Part shown: piece by piece, positions 30,422 through 42,443 of the stretch
Layout: each line of letters begins with the position of its first letter
How positions within the stretch are numbered: the stretch's first letter is position 1
Origin: Fagopyrum homotropicum
Taxonomy: Eukaryota > Streptophyta > Magnoliopsida > Caryophyllales > Polygonaceae
NCBI GenBank assembly: GCA_033239125.1
Contig: BSWB01000001.1
Coordinates: forward strand, 55,581,501-55,645,500
Direction: 5' to 3'
DNA: 64,000 nt
Program-made: the position numbers and the translations under genes
The notes under the pieces: model-generated
Databases searched by the model: none
What the model was told of the DNA's origin: nothing
The model's input: only the letters and a program-made list of their open reading frames with translations

Positions 30422-32316
30422 TATAAGAGCCTTAGCCTTGATGTGCTCAGAGAGAGAGTGCTGAGTGTGCATGATTAGCCTAAACATCCCCTACTATTTG
30501 TAGAGTGTGCCCCTACGGCCTGCCTGGTCTGCCCCTACCCCTCCATGAGCCGCCCCTGCGGTTTGTGGTGTGCTTTAGTTGGCTTTGTTGACTCTTAACC
30601 CGTGCTTTACCTCTTTCTTCCTTTATAGGTTTCTTCTCTCACTCCTGATGACGGTTTCACCTCTTTACAACATCATCTTCTCTCCTTAATCTCTTCTTCT
30701 TCTTCCTTGGATTTTCTTCTTGGTTTTTGTTCTTGTTTGGGAGTTTTGAATAGTGTTTGATGTTGGTTTGTTGTTGATGATGATTGAGGACGTTGTTGTG
30801 CTTGTGTTGAGCCAGCCTTGAGCTTGTGGGTTTGATCTCCCTCTGTTCGGTTCAACTTGGTGAGTTCTTCCTCTCTCTTTCTTCTTCCTTCTTCTTGCTT
30901 TCTTCTTTTCTTATCTTTGGCTTTCTAGCTTAGGATTCCACAAGATCTGATCTTGTGGCAGCCTTCATAGGCTTTTTTTATTTATAAATGAATGTATATA
31001 TATGTATGGGGTTGTTGGCTGAAGAAGGTGTGAAGAGGAAAAGAGAAGTTGGAAGTGTGCATTCTGCACACTAGACGCCCCTGCGCCACCGTAGGACCGC
31101 CCCAGCGCCGGCCAGTCACCGCCCCCGCGCCATTCAAGGCCTCCCTTACACCTCCCTACACTCCAGCCTTGTTTTGCTCTTGGGTTGCAGGTGTGTCTTG
31201 CTTCCCGGGCTTGCCTATGGATAACATTGTCCCTTCTCTTCCTAGTATAAGTCTGTAGTATCATGCTAGGAATAGGTGAGATTGTGATGATGATGTTATG
31301 ATCATGTTATGCCATTCATGGATTTAAGGATTAGTAGGTTGTCAAGTTTAGATTGAGGATGATCCTATGGATCCCTTGGGTCTAGGTGTGACTCCTTTGA
31401 TTGATAGGAGTTTGATATATCTTTATGCCTTGTAACTAGGTAGTGTCCCTCTCATGATTGGAGGTTGATCATGGTTGAGTTTGTACGAGGTTGAGGTAAG
31501 TTTGTAGGACTTACTTAGCTACCATCCTTATATTGGGTGTTTGTAAGAGCGGTGTGTGGGTTATGTTCTTATATGCATGTGATGTCGATTATTACCGACC
31601 TATGTATTATTGATAGCCCCATTGCTTGGTAGTGATAACCTTTCCCTCCATCTTGTAAGGGGTTGGAGGTTCTCTGGCGTCAGGCCACTTGGTATACAAG
31701 AAGGGCGCAATCCACTCCCACAGGGTACACGGGTTGTGTGACCGACACTACTTCCAGACGTATAGCATGCCCCAAGGCGGGGAAGATACGGTCCTCGTGA
31801 CACATAGTTTCATCAATCGATATATATACGATTTGAGTTAATGACTATTATATAAAGATAACAAAATGGGTAAATGTGTGACATCATGTTTATGTGTTTA
31901 TCTTTCATGACTTGTGTATGTGCTTATGCATTACCTTATATATGTATGGATAGCTAATGGTTTTTTACCATGTTGTAGATGCCTTGCATGATTGGCGTGT
32001 TGTAGAGTGATCTGGCAGAGTGACATGCCGAGGACTGTCGTATATTTGGTGGTTATGGTTTTGGGGATGTTTATGTTTCCTTCCTGCGTGGGGATGACGT
32101 TTTGTATACCTCATGTGTGAGGATGTTGTTTTATACTCGGCTGTGATCTTGTCTACCTTTTGGTTGTACAGTTTTATACAGTTTTATATATTTGTTTTAT
32201 ATTTGTGAGTGCGATGTTGTAAGGTCTAGTTAACTTGTTGTCAGGCTAGGGTCAGGATCCACGGTGAGATCCTAGCCAATGTGGTATCCCAAGTCCTGCG
32301 GATTCGGGGTGTTACA
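30422..32316 (+). repeat. 5' LTR of Tekay element D2
   Basis: TATAAGAGCC...GGGTGTTACA, about 1.9 kb; the expected TG at the start is TA. GC-rich repeats at about 30525-30566 (U3) and 31075-31143 (leader) lie on either side of TTTATAGG at 30622-30629. TSD cannot be tested because the 3' LTR is cut. Confidence 0.87.
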
Positions 32317-32320
32317 GAGT

Positions 32321-32332
32321 TGGTATCAGATC
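32321..32332 (+). other. primer binding site, initiator-Met type (D2)
   Basis: TGGTATCAGATC, one change from the canonical 12-mer, four bases after the LTR. Confidence 0.88.
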
Positions 32333-32579
32333 TTAGGTTGACAACAATGGACTTGCTACCTACAATGTGGTCGGATAGATAAAATAAATACAACCCAAAA
32401 GGGGTTTGACGTTTTCAAAGGATTTTTAGATTTAAAAGTGTTATTTCGGGATAGAATGTACGAGAAGTCATGCCCTCTGCCATGGATCTCTACAGTATAG
32501 ATATGTATATATTTATATGTATTATGGATTATATTTATGGCATATATAGGCTTATAAGTTAGGTGTGTATACCCCGCAG

Positions 32580-33880
32580 ATGGCTATGACTAGAGCAACG
32601 TTTGGTTTACGCCGGGGTAGAGGTAGACCACCCCTTCCTCCGGGTTTGATAGGACAGGGACCAGTTCCTGTGCTGATCTACTAGTGGTGGAGGAGTTTCA
32701 TGACGAGATTGTTGAGAGTGTCGTCCCAAAGACGAGAAGCGGTGGATCTGGGAGACATCGGTCACACCGAGTCTAGTCAGATGACTCGGATCGTGTCTCC
32801 ATGAGGGGGACAAAGTTTCGTGCTTATATCCATCGTGTTGAGAAGGCTGCCAAAGTGGGCAGACGGGCCCCAGATCTACCAATGCATGAGGGATCTTCTG
32901 AGATGTCACATGGAGATACTCAGGTGCCAGCTATACTGGCACATGTTGTTGAGACTACTAGAGCTCCAAAGGAGTATAGAGGGCCTCAACCAGATACTTG
33001 GTTGAAGGCATTCCATAAGTTGGGCGTACAGCCTTTCTTTGGGAAGGTGGGTTAGAGATAGAGGTCTGGATTGGACATGTGGACTCTACCCTAGAGTCAA
33101 TCATATGTCCAAAGGACAAGCGGATAGAGGTAGTACAAACTCTATTTACGATCAGATGAGGAGCATGATTAGGGAGCATTTATGCCCTGCCTCACTGAGG
33201 AGGGAGAAATTGCAAAACTTCGTGGAGGCAGGCTTTGAGGATGTGCGGATTGCAGATGCCATCAGCCGCTTTCAGCCAGAGTTGGCATTGTTGGGTCCAG
33301 CTGCACCTTTAGAGGACCAACACGTTTATTTTTTCTCCGGTCGACTTAGGGAGAGTACACGCTCTTATATGGCGGGATTCCATTGCGAGTCCTTGACACA
33401 TTGTCAAGACCAGGCCTCAACTTATGAGTATGAGCGGGCTAGTCAAAGGAGGACTTCTCAAATGGGACGGTCTGAGTAGAGGCAACGTACTGTGTAGGTC
33501 AGTGGTGTTTGTGGAGCTTCAGGTTCCGTGCGGAGCTAGAGACGTCAAGGTTACCCCTTATTTGCATTGACTGTAGAGAAGGGACGATAGTGCTTCAACA
33601 GTGGTGATCCTGGACATTTGCGACTTGAGTGTACGTGGCCATTAGTGACTTGATACACCTGTGGTAGACCAGGTTATAGAGCTGCCTTCTGTAGGCAGGG
33701 TGGAGTTGAATCACAATAGGGTTCTTCCCTTGCCAATGTGACAGGAGGTGGGCAGAGAATACCTTAACAGCACACAAGGACATGAGAGAGTCCTACATCG
33801 TCCTTCTACTCTGGGATCTGCTCCCGGGCCGAGTAGAGGTAGAGGTCAGTGTAGGAGTACCACCGACAGTAGAGGAGCTC
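32580..33880 (+). pseudogene. gag: Tekay gag pseudogene, D2
   Basis: Starts at ATG 32580 (MAMTRATFGLRRGRGRPPLPP). The capsid core includes FRAYIHRVEKAAKVGRRAP, ETTRAPKEYRGPQPDTWLKAFHKLGVQPFFG and EHLCPASLRREKLQNFVEAGFEDV. Both zinc knuckles are destroyed (CFNSGDPGHLRLEC, and a second one whose first Cys is a stop and whose His is Tyr, about 33590-33690). Stops and frame changes interrupt the frame several times. Role as for D1 gag. Confidence 0.84.
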
Positions 33881-34370
33881 AGGGTAGAGTCTTTGAGCTG
33901 AGGAGTGTAGAGGAGCCACCTACACCGGCTGCTACATGTACCATTCTGCTTCATTGTTTACTTGTTAGAGTTTTATTTGATACTAGTGCTACGCATTCCT
34001 TTATTTCTGATGTATGTGTGGAGCGTCTATGTTAACCTACTATACAAGGGATACCCTTTACTGTAGGGTTACTTGATGGTAGTAGGGTCATAGGTACCCG
34101 CGAGATACGTAGTTGTCCCCTTCGTTTAGGGAATCGGGTGTTGCTTATGGACTTCTCTGTCATGTCATTGATGCATGAAGAAGTCATAATAGGTATGGAA
34201 TGGATGTATAGACATCGTGCGGTGTTAGATGTAGGTAGGAGGACTGTGACAATCCCTACCGAGGTAGTTTAGATAGAGGTCTTCCGAGGCTGGGATCTCG
34301 GGACGACAGGATCTGTCATCAGTGCTATACGAGTAGCAAGGATGATATCACATGGTTGTGATGCCTTCTG
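33881..34370 (+). pseudogene. Tekay protease, D2
   Basis: LLVRVLFDTSATHSFISDVCVERLC at about 33955-34032: the catalytic DTG is DTS. It continues through HEEVIIGMEWMYRHRAVLDVGRRTVTI (about 34170-34250), with stops. Should be inactive. Confidence 0.83.
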
Positions 34371-35340
34371 GTGTTATGCCATGAAGGATGGAGAGAATCC
34401 AGCGTTGGAGGATATCCAGTGATATGTCAGTTTACAAACGTGTTCGCTGAGCCGTTTAGCTTACCGCCTCACAAGAGTATGGACTTCAGCATCGAGTTTG
34501 AGCCTGGTACGAGACCGATCTCGAAGGGCTCATATCGTATGGCTCAAGTCGAGATATTAGAGTTGAAGAAGAAACTCGAGGAGTTGGCTGAGACGGGCTT
34601 CATTCACCCTAGCGTATCGCCATGGCGAACAGTTGTCCTCTTCGTGCGGAAGAAGGACGAATCATTGAGACTGTGCATTGACTACAAAGAGCTGTACAAG
34701 GTGACCATCATGAACAAGTATCCATTGCCTCGTGTTGATGATCTGCTTGATCAGCTTCAGGGAGCAACAATGTTCTCCCAGATCGACTTACACTCAGGAT
34801 ATCACCAGTTGGTGTGAGGGAGTAGGATGTGCACATGACGGCATTTCGGGCCCGTTATAGACACTACGAGTTTGTAGTGATGCCATTTGGGCTTACGAAT
34901 GCCCTAGCGTTGTTCGTGGAGTTGATGAACAATATTTTCACCGAATTCCTTTATCAGTTTGTGGTGGTCTTCATAGACGATATTTTAGTGTACTCTCATA
35001 ACACAGAGGATCATGCTGGTCATTTGAGGACAGTTTTACAGATTCTTCGGGATAGAGAGATGTATGCCAAGTACTCTAAGTGCGATTTCTGGATGTTAGA
35101 GGTAGCTTTCCAAGGTCATATTGTCTCCGCCAATGGGATCATTGTTGACCCGGCGAAAATCGAGTCTGTTACAGCATGGACGACACCGACGAAAGTCAAA
35201 GAAGTGCGTAGCTTTCTTTGCCTAGCCGGTTATTACCGAAGTTTTGTGGAGGGATTTTCTGTGATTGCCCGTTCACTTACGAGTCTGTTGAGGAAGACTA
35301 CCATATTTGTGTGGTCTAAGCAGTGTACCCAAACTAGGCT
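34371..35340 (+). pseudogene. Tekay reverse transcriptase, D2
   Basis: Two frames: 34371-34817 (PHKSMDFSIEFEPGTRPISKGSYRMA, LRLCIDYKELYKVTIMNKYPLPRVDDLLDQL) and 34829-35368 (MPFGLTNALALFVELMN, FIDDILVYS, AKYSKCDFWMLEVAFQGHIVSANG, VRSFLCLAGYYRSFVEGF), separated by a one-base deletion near 34812. The catalytic FIDD is intact, unlike D1. Confidence 0.9.
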
Positions 35341-35699
35341 TGGGATGGATGTTGATTCAGAGGGGTAGAGTGATTGCTTATGCGTCTAGACAATTGAAAA
35401 CGTATGAGGAGAACTACCCGAGTCATGATCTGGAGTTAGCAACGGTAGTTCATGCCTTGAAGATCTGGAGACATTACCTGTATGGTGCTACTTGTAAGAT
35501 TTTCACTGACTATAAAAGTCTGAAGTATATTTTTACGCAGCGGGAGTTGAATAACCATCAGCATCGATGGGTCGAGTTGATCAAGGACTTTGACTTTGAG
35601 ATTCTATATCATCCAGGGAAGACGAACATTGTCGCCGATGCCCTAATTGGGAAGACGCCTCGAAAGAAGGCGATTGCGAGATTGACAGTTCAGCCTTAG
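35341..35699 (+). pseudogene. Tekay RNase H, truncated, D2
   Basis: A deletion of about 120 bases at 35330 removes the first RNase H strand, including the DAS motif seen in D1 (VYSDASKLGLG). The rest is readable: VIAYASRQLKTYEENYPSHDLELATVVHALKIW, FTDYKSLKYIFTQ (His of TDH now Tyr) and NIVADALIGKTP. Catalytically dead. Confidence 0.87.
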
Positions 35700-37136
35700 C
35701 TTCAGAGGGATCAAGCTTGGCTAGAGATGGAGATCCAGTTTCTTGATGAGGATGCCTAGTTGTACGCTTTAGAGGTTCTACCTGATCTGTTGGATGAGAT
35801 CCGACAGAAGCAGGAGACCTTCCCGACCTTGATGAGGATTGGAGAGAGGATGTTTCGTGGTGAGGCACCACAGTTCTCCATGGGAGCAGATGGAGAGATG
35901 AGATTGCACGATCGCGTCTATATACATGCTGATGTAAAGCTGAGGCAGAGGCTTTTACATGAGGCTCATATTACAGCTTACTCAGTACATCCATGTACGA
36001 GTAAGATTTACCATGATGTGAGACGATCATATTCGTTGTGAGGGCTGAAGCAAAATGTAGCCAGATTTGTGGCACAGTGCGCGACCTGTCCGCATGTCAA
36101 GATAGAGCATTGCAGACCTGAATGTGAGCTTCATCTACTGCTAGTGCCGTAGTTGAAGTGGGAGAACATCTCCATGGTCTTTGTGACGGGATTGAGACCT
36201 AGTAGGAGTTTTGATGCTATTTGGGTTGTTGTTGACAAACTAACGAAGACTGTACATTTCATTCCTATCAGAGAGACGTGGCCAGTGAGCAGATTAGCAG
36301 AAGATTACACTAGGTAGATAGTGAGACTTCATGATGTAACGAGGACGATTTACCTCGAGGTTTTGGCAATAGATTCAAACTGCTTTCGGGACGAGGCTAC
36401 ACTTCACGACTGCGTTTCACCCCCATATAGATTGTAAGTCAAAGAGGACCATCTAGACCTATGAGGATATTTTGCGAGCTTGTGTGATGGATTGGGGACA
36501 AGGATGGTCACATTATCTCCCATTGGTTGACTTTTCATACAACATCTGACATGCATCTATTGGGATGACTCCATATGAGGCATTGTATGGACGTAGGTGC
36601 CGTATACCTTTATGCTAGGATGAGCCTAACAATATAAGTGGTATAATGCTAGAGCAGATTCAAGATGATAGTGCTTGGGTTGCGCTAATTAGAGAGAGGA
36701 TGCTGGTTGCACAGAGTCGCTAGAAGTCATAAGCACACAGGAGGCGTCGACCTCTAGAGTTTAGAGTGGGAGCTCATGTCTGGCTGAGAGTATCTCCGAC
36801 GCGAGGCGTCAGACGTTTTGGCATAAAGGGGAAGTTGAATCCCTAATATGTCGGTCCTTTTGAGATACTGGATAGAGTTGGGAGGGCAACCTACAAATTA
36901 GCTTTCCCACCGAGATTAGAGGGTGTTCACCTTGTCTTTCACGTGTCTCAACTGAGGGAGTATATACCAGACCCGAGACACATTGTGAGTTATGATGATT
37001 TAGTGGTTGAGCCGGACCACACCTTTGTTGAGCATCCGATTGTAGTCCTAGAGCGAGGTCTGAGACGCCTGCGTTCGAAGGACATTCCCGTGTCGAGGAT
37101 AGAATCCAGAGGAACTATCCAGAGTTTTATGTTGAG
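35700..37136 (+). pseudogene. Tekay integrase, chromodomain deleted, D2
   Basis: Pre-integrase block in 35760-36041 (LPDLLDEIRQKQETFPTLMRIGERM), then a degraded zinc domain and core with several stops and a deletion near 36345 that removes the VSDRDGR segment. The C-terminal frame 36943-37137 has LREYIPDPRHIVSYDDLVVEPDHTFVEHPIVVLERGLRRL. At 37094-37100 a 49-base deletion between GAGGATA repeats (both copies are present in D1 at 28068 and 28117) removes the core of the chromodomain and shifts the frame. Confidence 0.85.
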
Positions 37137-37665
37137 ATAGATGCACATGTAGGATCACCTTGTAGATCTTAGTGTTATCTTGGTGAGTATGTGATTATGT
37201 ACTTATGTACCTATATACTTTGCTGTGTTTATTTTCGTGCTAGCTATGATGTGATATATGATCTTATTAGATCTTGATGTGCTAGCACGATTTATGCTTA
37301 TAGCTGGAGATGGTCCTTTCCTCCATACTATCTGAGTGTAATTAGGATTTAACTGTAGATGATTCTTTCCTCCATGTTGCTTTGATAGATATAGTCTTGC
37401 TAGAGAAGTTTTTCCTCTATTCCTTGTGTATTAGTATGATCTGGCTAGAGATGTTCTTCCTCTATGCCCTACGATGTGAGTATGGCAAGAGATGTTATTC
37501 ATCAATGCCTTTGGATGGCGTTATGAACCAGATTTATATAGTTGATGATTCCTCCATGCTTGTGTTCGAGGTTATAGATTAATATAGGTTATGACCTATT
37601 GAACGGAGATGTGATACCTCCGACAGAGAGAGGGTTATACCTCTGCATATGGGTCCGAGAGGATT
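37137..37665 (+). other. 3' untranslated region of D2
   Basis: AT-rich and non-coding. It contains degenerate GCTAGAGATGTTCTTCCTCTA-like repeats of about 20 bases between 37270 and 37530. The end matches D4 (minus 19496-19687), but the PPT and the first LTR bases are deleted at about 37665 (GAGAGGATT joins GGCCTAAACC). Confidence 0.75.
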
Positions 37666-38743
37666 GGCCTAAACCGCCCATGCAGTTTGTAGAGTCCGCC
37701 CCTGCGGCCTCCCTGCTCCGCCCATGTGCCTCCATGAGCCGCCCATGTGGTTGGTGGTGTGCTGCAGCCGGGTTTGTTGACTCTTGACCCGCGCTTTACC
37801 TCTTTCTTCCTCTATAAGTTTCTTCTCCCTCTCTCTCTTTATGACGGTTTCACCTCTTTACAGCTCCATCTTCTCTCCTTATGATCTTCTTCTCTTCTTC
37901 TTCTAACTTGGATATTCTTCTTTGTTTTTGTTCTCTTTTTGGAGTTTTTAAGAGTGTTTGATGTTGGTCTGTTGATGATGATGATTGAGAACACTGCTAT
38001 GCTTGTGTTGAGCTAGCCTTGACCTTGTGGGTGTGATCTCCCTTTGTTCGGTTCAGCTTGGTGAGTTCTTCCTATCTTTTCTCTTCCTTCTTCTTTCTTT
38101 CTTCTTTTCTTTTCTTTTCCTTTCTAGCTTAGGATTTGACAAGGTTTGATCTTGTGGCAGCCTTCATAGGCTTTGTTTGATGTATATATGAATGTATGGG
38201 GCCGTTGGCTTAAGAACGTGTGAAGAGGATCGAGTGAAGAAGCAAAGAGAAGCTAGAAGTGTGCAATCTGCACACCAGCCACCCATGCATCACCTTAGGA
38301 CCGCCCCAGCGCCAACTAGTCATCGCCCCTGCGCCACCTAGGGTCGCCATTGTGCCTCCCTGCACTCCAGCCTTGTTTTGCTCTTCGATTGTAGGTGTGT
38401 CTTGTTTCCCAGGCTTGCCTATGGATGGCAATGTCCCTTCTCTTCCTAGTATGAGTGTGTAGTATCATGCTAGGTATAAGTGAGAGTGTGATGATTATGT
38501 TATGATCATGTTATGTCGGTTATGGCTTTAAGGATTAGTAGGTTATGAGGTTTAGGTTGAGGATGATCCTATGGATCCCTTGGGTCTAGGTGTGACCCCT
38601 TAGATTGATAGGAGATTGATATAGCTCTATACCTTGTTATTAGGCACTGTCCCTCTAAGGATCGGAGGTTGATCGTGGTTGAGTTTTTACGAGGTTGAGG
38701 TATGTCCGAAGGACTTACTTAGCTACCATCTTTTTATTGGGTG
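37666..38743 (+). repeat. 3' LTR of D2, truncated at both ends
   Basis: Colinear with 30475-31542 of the 5' LTR. GC-rich repeats at about 37673-37748 and 38277-38350. It stops at ATTGGGTGT, where inverted gag sequence of D6 begins. Confidence 0.87.
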
Positions 38744-40872
38744 TACGTCCTGCGATACAGGCGGATTAGCAATCAGAACTCGTCCCTCACCTATCATCAC
38801 TACCCGAAGAGGTGGTTTACCTCTACCCCGTCCTACTACAGATGTCGCTCTAGTCCGAGCCATCTACGGGGTATGCATCCCTAACTTATAAGGCTATATA
38901 TATGCGGGGTATGTTTAGATATATATGTTATACTCAAGGTTAACATGCAAAAACAACATGACATAATAGGTATCTTTACATATATATACCGTCGAGATCC
39001 ACAGAAGGGTGATGGCTTCCCGTACACTCTATCCCAAAATAGTTGTACAAATTTCAAACAAAAAATCCTTTTCAAAAGTCAAACCCCTTTCGGATTCTGT
39101 TTATTTATCTATTAGACCTTTATCGTAGATTGCAAGTGCCATTGTTGTCAACCTGAGGCTCTGATACCGACTTTGTAACACCCCAGATCCACGGGACACG
39201 AGGCACTACTGGGTTAGGATCTCACAATGGAACTGTACAAATATATACATGAAACTGGATCTTACAAAAGGCACAGATAGATTAAAACCAAATACATGAA
39301 ACTGTACAAATATATACATGAAAAGTTTACAAAACACAGCCGAGTAAAAAACGGTAACATCATATCAATACATATACAAAACATCCCAAAACCCTCGCAT
39401 AACCTATTGTACGGAAGCCCTCGGCTGATCACCCATCTGGCTTACTCTGCAGTCTTCCTATCCTACAGAATATCTACAACACGGTATAAAACCGTTAACT
39501 GAAAAATCATGAATCAGAATGGAGCAGTAGCACAAATAACACATCATCCCATCACAACATGCTATGTACACACAAATATCCATTTATTATCTTCATAGGT
39601 TATCCATTACTAATTCATTCCTTGTGACACGGGTAGTAAAACTCTCTCGCCTCTATCCCCGTTTCCCCTCCGGTTTGGAATTGGTTCCAGTCATCACCAT
39701 CTGGAGGACTGATCGCAGAGAACCTCCTAGCTACCCAAATTTGAGCTAGACAAGTTATCACCGCCAGTTATCATACACTTGGGCCAATTAATATGCATAT
39801 ACGATCGTCCTAGTCTAGTTAGGTTATTAATGCAACATACATATGCACACACATCACTAAAGCAAACACTCAAACCCATAACTGCTCGCTAAATAAGTCC
39901 CAAGGACATGTCACAAACGTAATCCATATCAAGTGGTCATAATTTCCCCTCGAGGAAACGAGAGTGCCTAAATTAGCAAGGCTCAACAAACAATATCAAA
40001 TCGCATCCAAGGTTAGGAGATTCCACCTGCTAAACCCCATAAACATACCCAAACCATAACTCGAATCCAAACATCGATATCTCAAGATAGCTCACAAATG
40101 CCTAAGACATTATCTCAACATATATCTCAACATACGCAAACAGTAGCCTAGCTATACTGTAAAGAAAAGGCCAAAGGAAAGGAAGGATACACACCACACT
40201 TGGTAATTCTTGGACAAACAAACTTGCGGAATCAAGAAGACGCAGGAGCACAACACACCATAGGGGTGGTGACACTCTAACGCAGGGGCGGCGACAATGG
40301 CTTGGCCGCAAGGGAGGCGACTCTAATCCGTGGGGGCTGTCGAACAGCAGAGTGGTGCCTTTAAGACTTCTCTTCGATTCTTCTCACGATCTCTTCATCT
40401 CTTCATTTCCCCAAAGGCAATCAACATACATATACACCATTATTGTCCAGGAAAGATCAACACAAGTGTAGATTGTGAGAATTCCTAACTAAAGAAGAAG
40501 GGAGGAGGAAAAGAATGAGGAAGAGGGAAAGGAACTTACCACAACAAAACCCCAACACAACTATTCTCAAACTGGCCTCTGCATGAAGATCTTCCAAGAA
40601 GAACAAGGAAATGTACTAAGGAAATAAAGAAGAAGAAGGAGAACGTGATGAGGAGAAGGAAGCTGAAGAAGAAAGGGAAACTCTTCATCAGAAGGAAGAT
40701 GAATCTTAAAAATGAAGCCAAGGGAAAAAGCACAAGAGAAAGGAGTCAAAGAAAGCGGTTGAGACCGCAATAGCCGCAGGGGCGGGTCCTCAGTACCGCT
40801 GGGGCGGCTGACCGCACTTGCGGCCAAACCCAAACGCAGGGGCGGGGTCCTAAGGAAACTAAGGCTCTTACA
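38744..40872 (-). mobile_element. 5' end of Tekay element D6 (gag stub, PBS, 5' LTR)
   Basis: Minus strand. LTR 39174-40872 (TGTAAGAGCC...GGGTGTTACA), PBS 39158-39169 (CGGTATCAGAGC, one change), leader, then gag from ATG 38863 (MARTRATSVVGRGRGKPPL) for about 40 codons to the junction at 38744. The LTR inserted into RNase H of D7. GC-rich repeats flank its promoter region (plus about 40258-40335 and 40768-40850). Confidence 0.85.
39174..40872 (-). repeat. 5' LTR of Tekay element D6
   Basis: About 1.7 kb, inverted relative to the D2 3' LTR piece 430 bases to the left. The right edge joins AATAT of D7. Its start TGTAAGAGCCTTAG is closest to the D2 LTR start, while D4 differs, so D4 and D6 are probably not the two ends of one insertion. 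Confidence 0.85.
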
Positions 40873-41599
40873 AATATATGTTTCACACTCTTATGGTTTG
40901 TGAAGATTTGACAAATGGCCCCATACAAGTAATATCACAAATCTTCAGGGCATGTATCATTGCCGCTAGCTCAAGATCATGGGTAGGGTAATTCTCCATG
41001 TACGTCTTTAGATGTTGAGACGCGTACGCAATAAATCTGTCCTCTACATCAAAACACACCCCAAGCCTAGCATGGAGGCCTCACTTTACACTACAAAATC
41101 CTCAACTCCCTCAGGCTGGGCTAAAACGGGAACAAAGGTCAGCCTCCTCTTCATCTCCTCAAAGGTGCGCTGACATGGCTTGGACCAGACAAACCTAGTA
41201 GACTTCCTCAACAAGGAAGTGTGTGGCCATGGAATCATAGTGAAACCATCACCAAACCGGCGGTATTAACCCACATAACCAAAGAAATTGCGCACCTCCT
41301 TGATCGTCCTAGGAAGCGGACATGAAGAAACAAACTCTATCTTCGCTGGGACAAGCATGACACCCTCAGCGGAAACTATATGACCCAGAAATGCAACCTC
41401 GGGCATCCAAAACTCGCACATGGAGTGGTTAGCATAAAGCTCTTTATCTTGAAGGACTCGAAGCACCGGACTCATGTATCCCGCATGCTTCTTTCTACTC
41501 CGAGAGTAAACTAAGATGTCATTGATAAACACTACCACGAACTGGCCTAAGAAGTCGATGAACATGTCGTTAATCAACTCCATTAAGACGGTGGGTACA
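40873..41599 (-). pseudogene. Tekay RT-RNase H fragment D7
   Basis: Minus strand. RT from PTVLMELINDMFIDFLGQF, catalytic box FINDILVYS (first Asp of FIDD now Asn), CEFWMPEVAFLGHIVSAEGV, VRNFFGYVG; then RNase H (FVVWSKPCQ-like, SEASMLGLGCVL with Asp of DAS lost, CQIFTNHKSVKHIF) with stops. It is cut by D6 at 40872 and by an E-type LTR at 41600 (GTACA precedes the LTR). Confidence 0.85.
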
Positions 41600-42395
41600 T
41601 GTTCGCTCCAAACGGTGTGTGCAAGCTTTAAATTTACAACCCAAGAAGTATGCTTAAAACAAGGATACGAACCCGGAGTGTACTGATCAATTGCAATAAA
41701 AAGCAAGAATTCCAAGGGTCGATCATAGGGACATAGGTGAAACTAAGCAAGAATAGGTTGTCAAGAACTAATAACCATAAAAGCAATTAAAGCAATCAAA
41801 GATGATAATAAGGTCAAATAAGGGGAAATGTGGATTCTAGGGATTAAAATATCTAGTTGTGGTTCTGACTCAAGATCTCTAAGATGGGAATAGATTACCG
41901 GGTAAGTCTCACTACTAACTATCCCAAACCAAAGCTCCAATTACCGGGTAGGTCTCAAGGTACTAAGTAAAGGAACAGTAATCTCAAACCAACACACCAC
42001 CTAAGGGATATTCCCTTTTCGGTTTTTGTTTTCGTTTTAGGCTTAAAACAAGGATACGAACCCGGAGTGTACTGATCAATTGCAATAAAAAGCAAGAATT
42101 CCAGGGGTCGATCACAGGGACATAGGTGAAACTAAACAAGAATAGGTTGTCAAGAACTAATAACCATAAAAGCAATTAAAGCAATCAAAGATGATAATAA
42201 GGTCAAATAAGGGGAAATGCGGATTCTAGGGATTAAAACATCTAGTTGTGGTTCCGACTCAAGATCTATAAGATGGGAATAGATTACCGGGTAAGTCTCA
42301 CTACTCACTATCCCAAACCAAAGCTCCTATTACCGGGTAGGTCTCAAGGTACTAAGTAAAGGAACAGTAATCTCAAACCAACACACCACCTAAGG
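41600..42395 (-). repeat. E-type Athila-like LTR piece G with internal duplication
   Basis: The LTR end TGTTCGCTCC (plus strand) matches 53728 and 60674. No PBS follows, so this is a 3' LTR or solo LTR inserted in D7. It carries TTACCGGGTA motifs at 41895, 41941, 42294 and 42330. The U3 side is missing; it joins the 3' tail of an Athila A-type element through CCCTTTTCGG. Confidence 0.8.
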
Positions 42396-42443
42396 GATAT
42401 TCCCTTTTCGGTTTTTGTTTTCGGTTTTTGTTTTCGTTTTAGG
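41652..42443. repeat. tandem duplication, 389-bp unit
   Basis: First unit 41652-42040, second from 42041 to about 42443 (with an extra 13-base GTTTTTGTTTTCG). Each unit contains LTR G sequence plus the TTTTCGG tract of the Athila tail, so the duplication is younger than the junction of the two. Confidence 0.88.

Larger units (their letters stand above)
30422..38743 (+). mobile_element. Tekay/Del-type chromovirus D2 (3' LTR truncated)
   Basis: Full-length order: 5' LTR, PBS, gag, protease, RT, RNase H, integrase, chromodomain remnant, 3' UTR, partial 3' LTR. It inserted in D3, in opposite orientation. Its 3' end carries two deletions: PPT plus the first LTR bases (near 37665), and the second half of the 3' LTR (after 38743). 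It is the most complete Tekay copy in the window, but is not coding-competent. Confidence 0.9.

Noticed and set aside
17633..40872. One giant Tekay element with D4 as 3' LTR and D6 as 5' LTR
   Set aside because: The flanks differ (AGCGG left, AATAT right; C-type LTR against D7 pol), and the LTR starts differ, so a single insertion is not supported.
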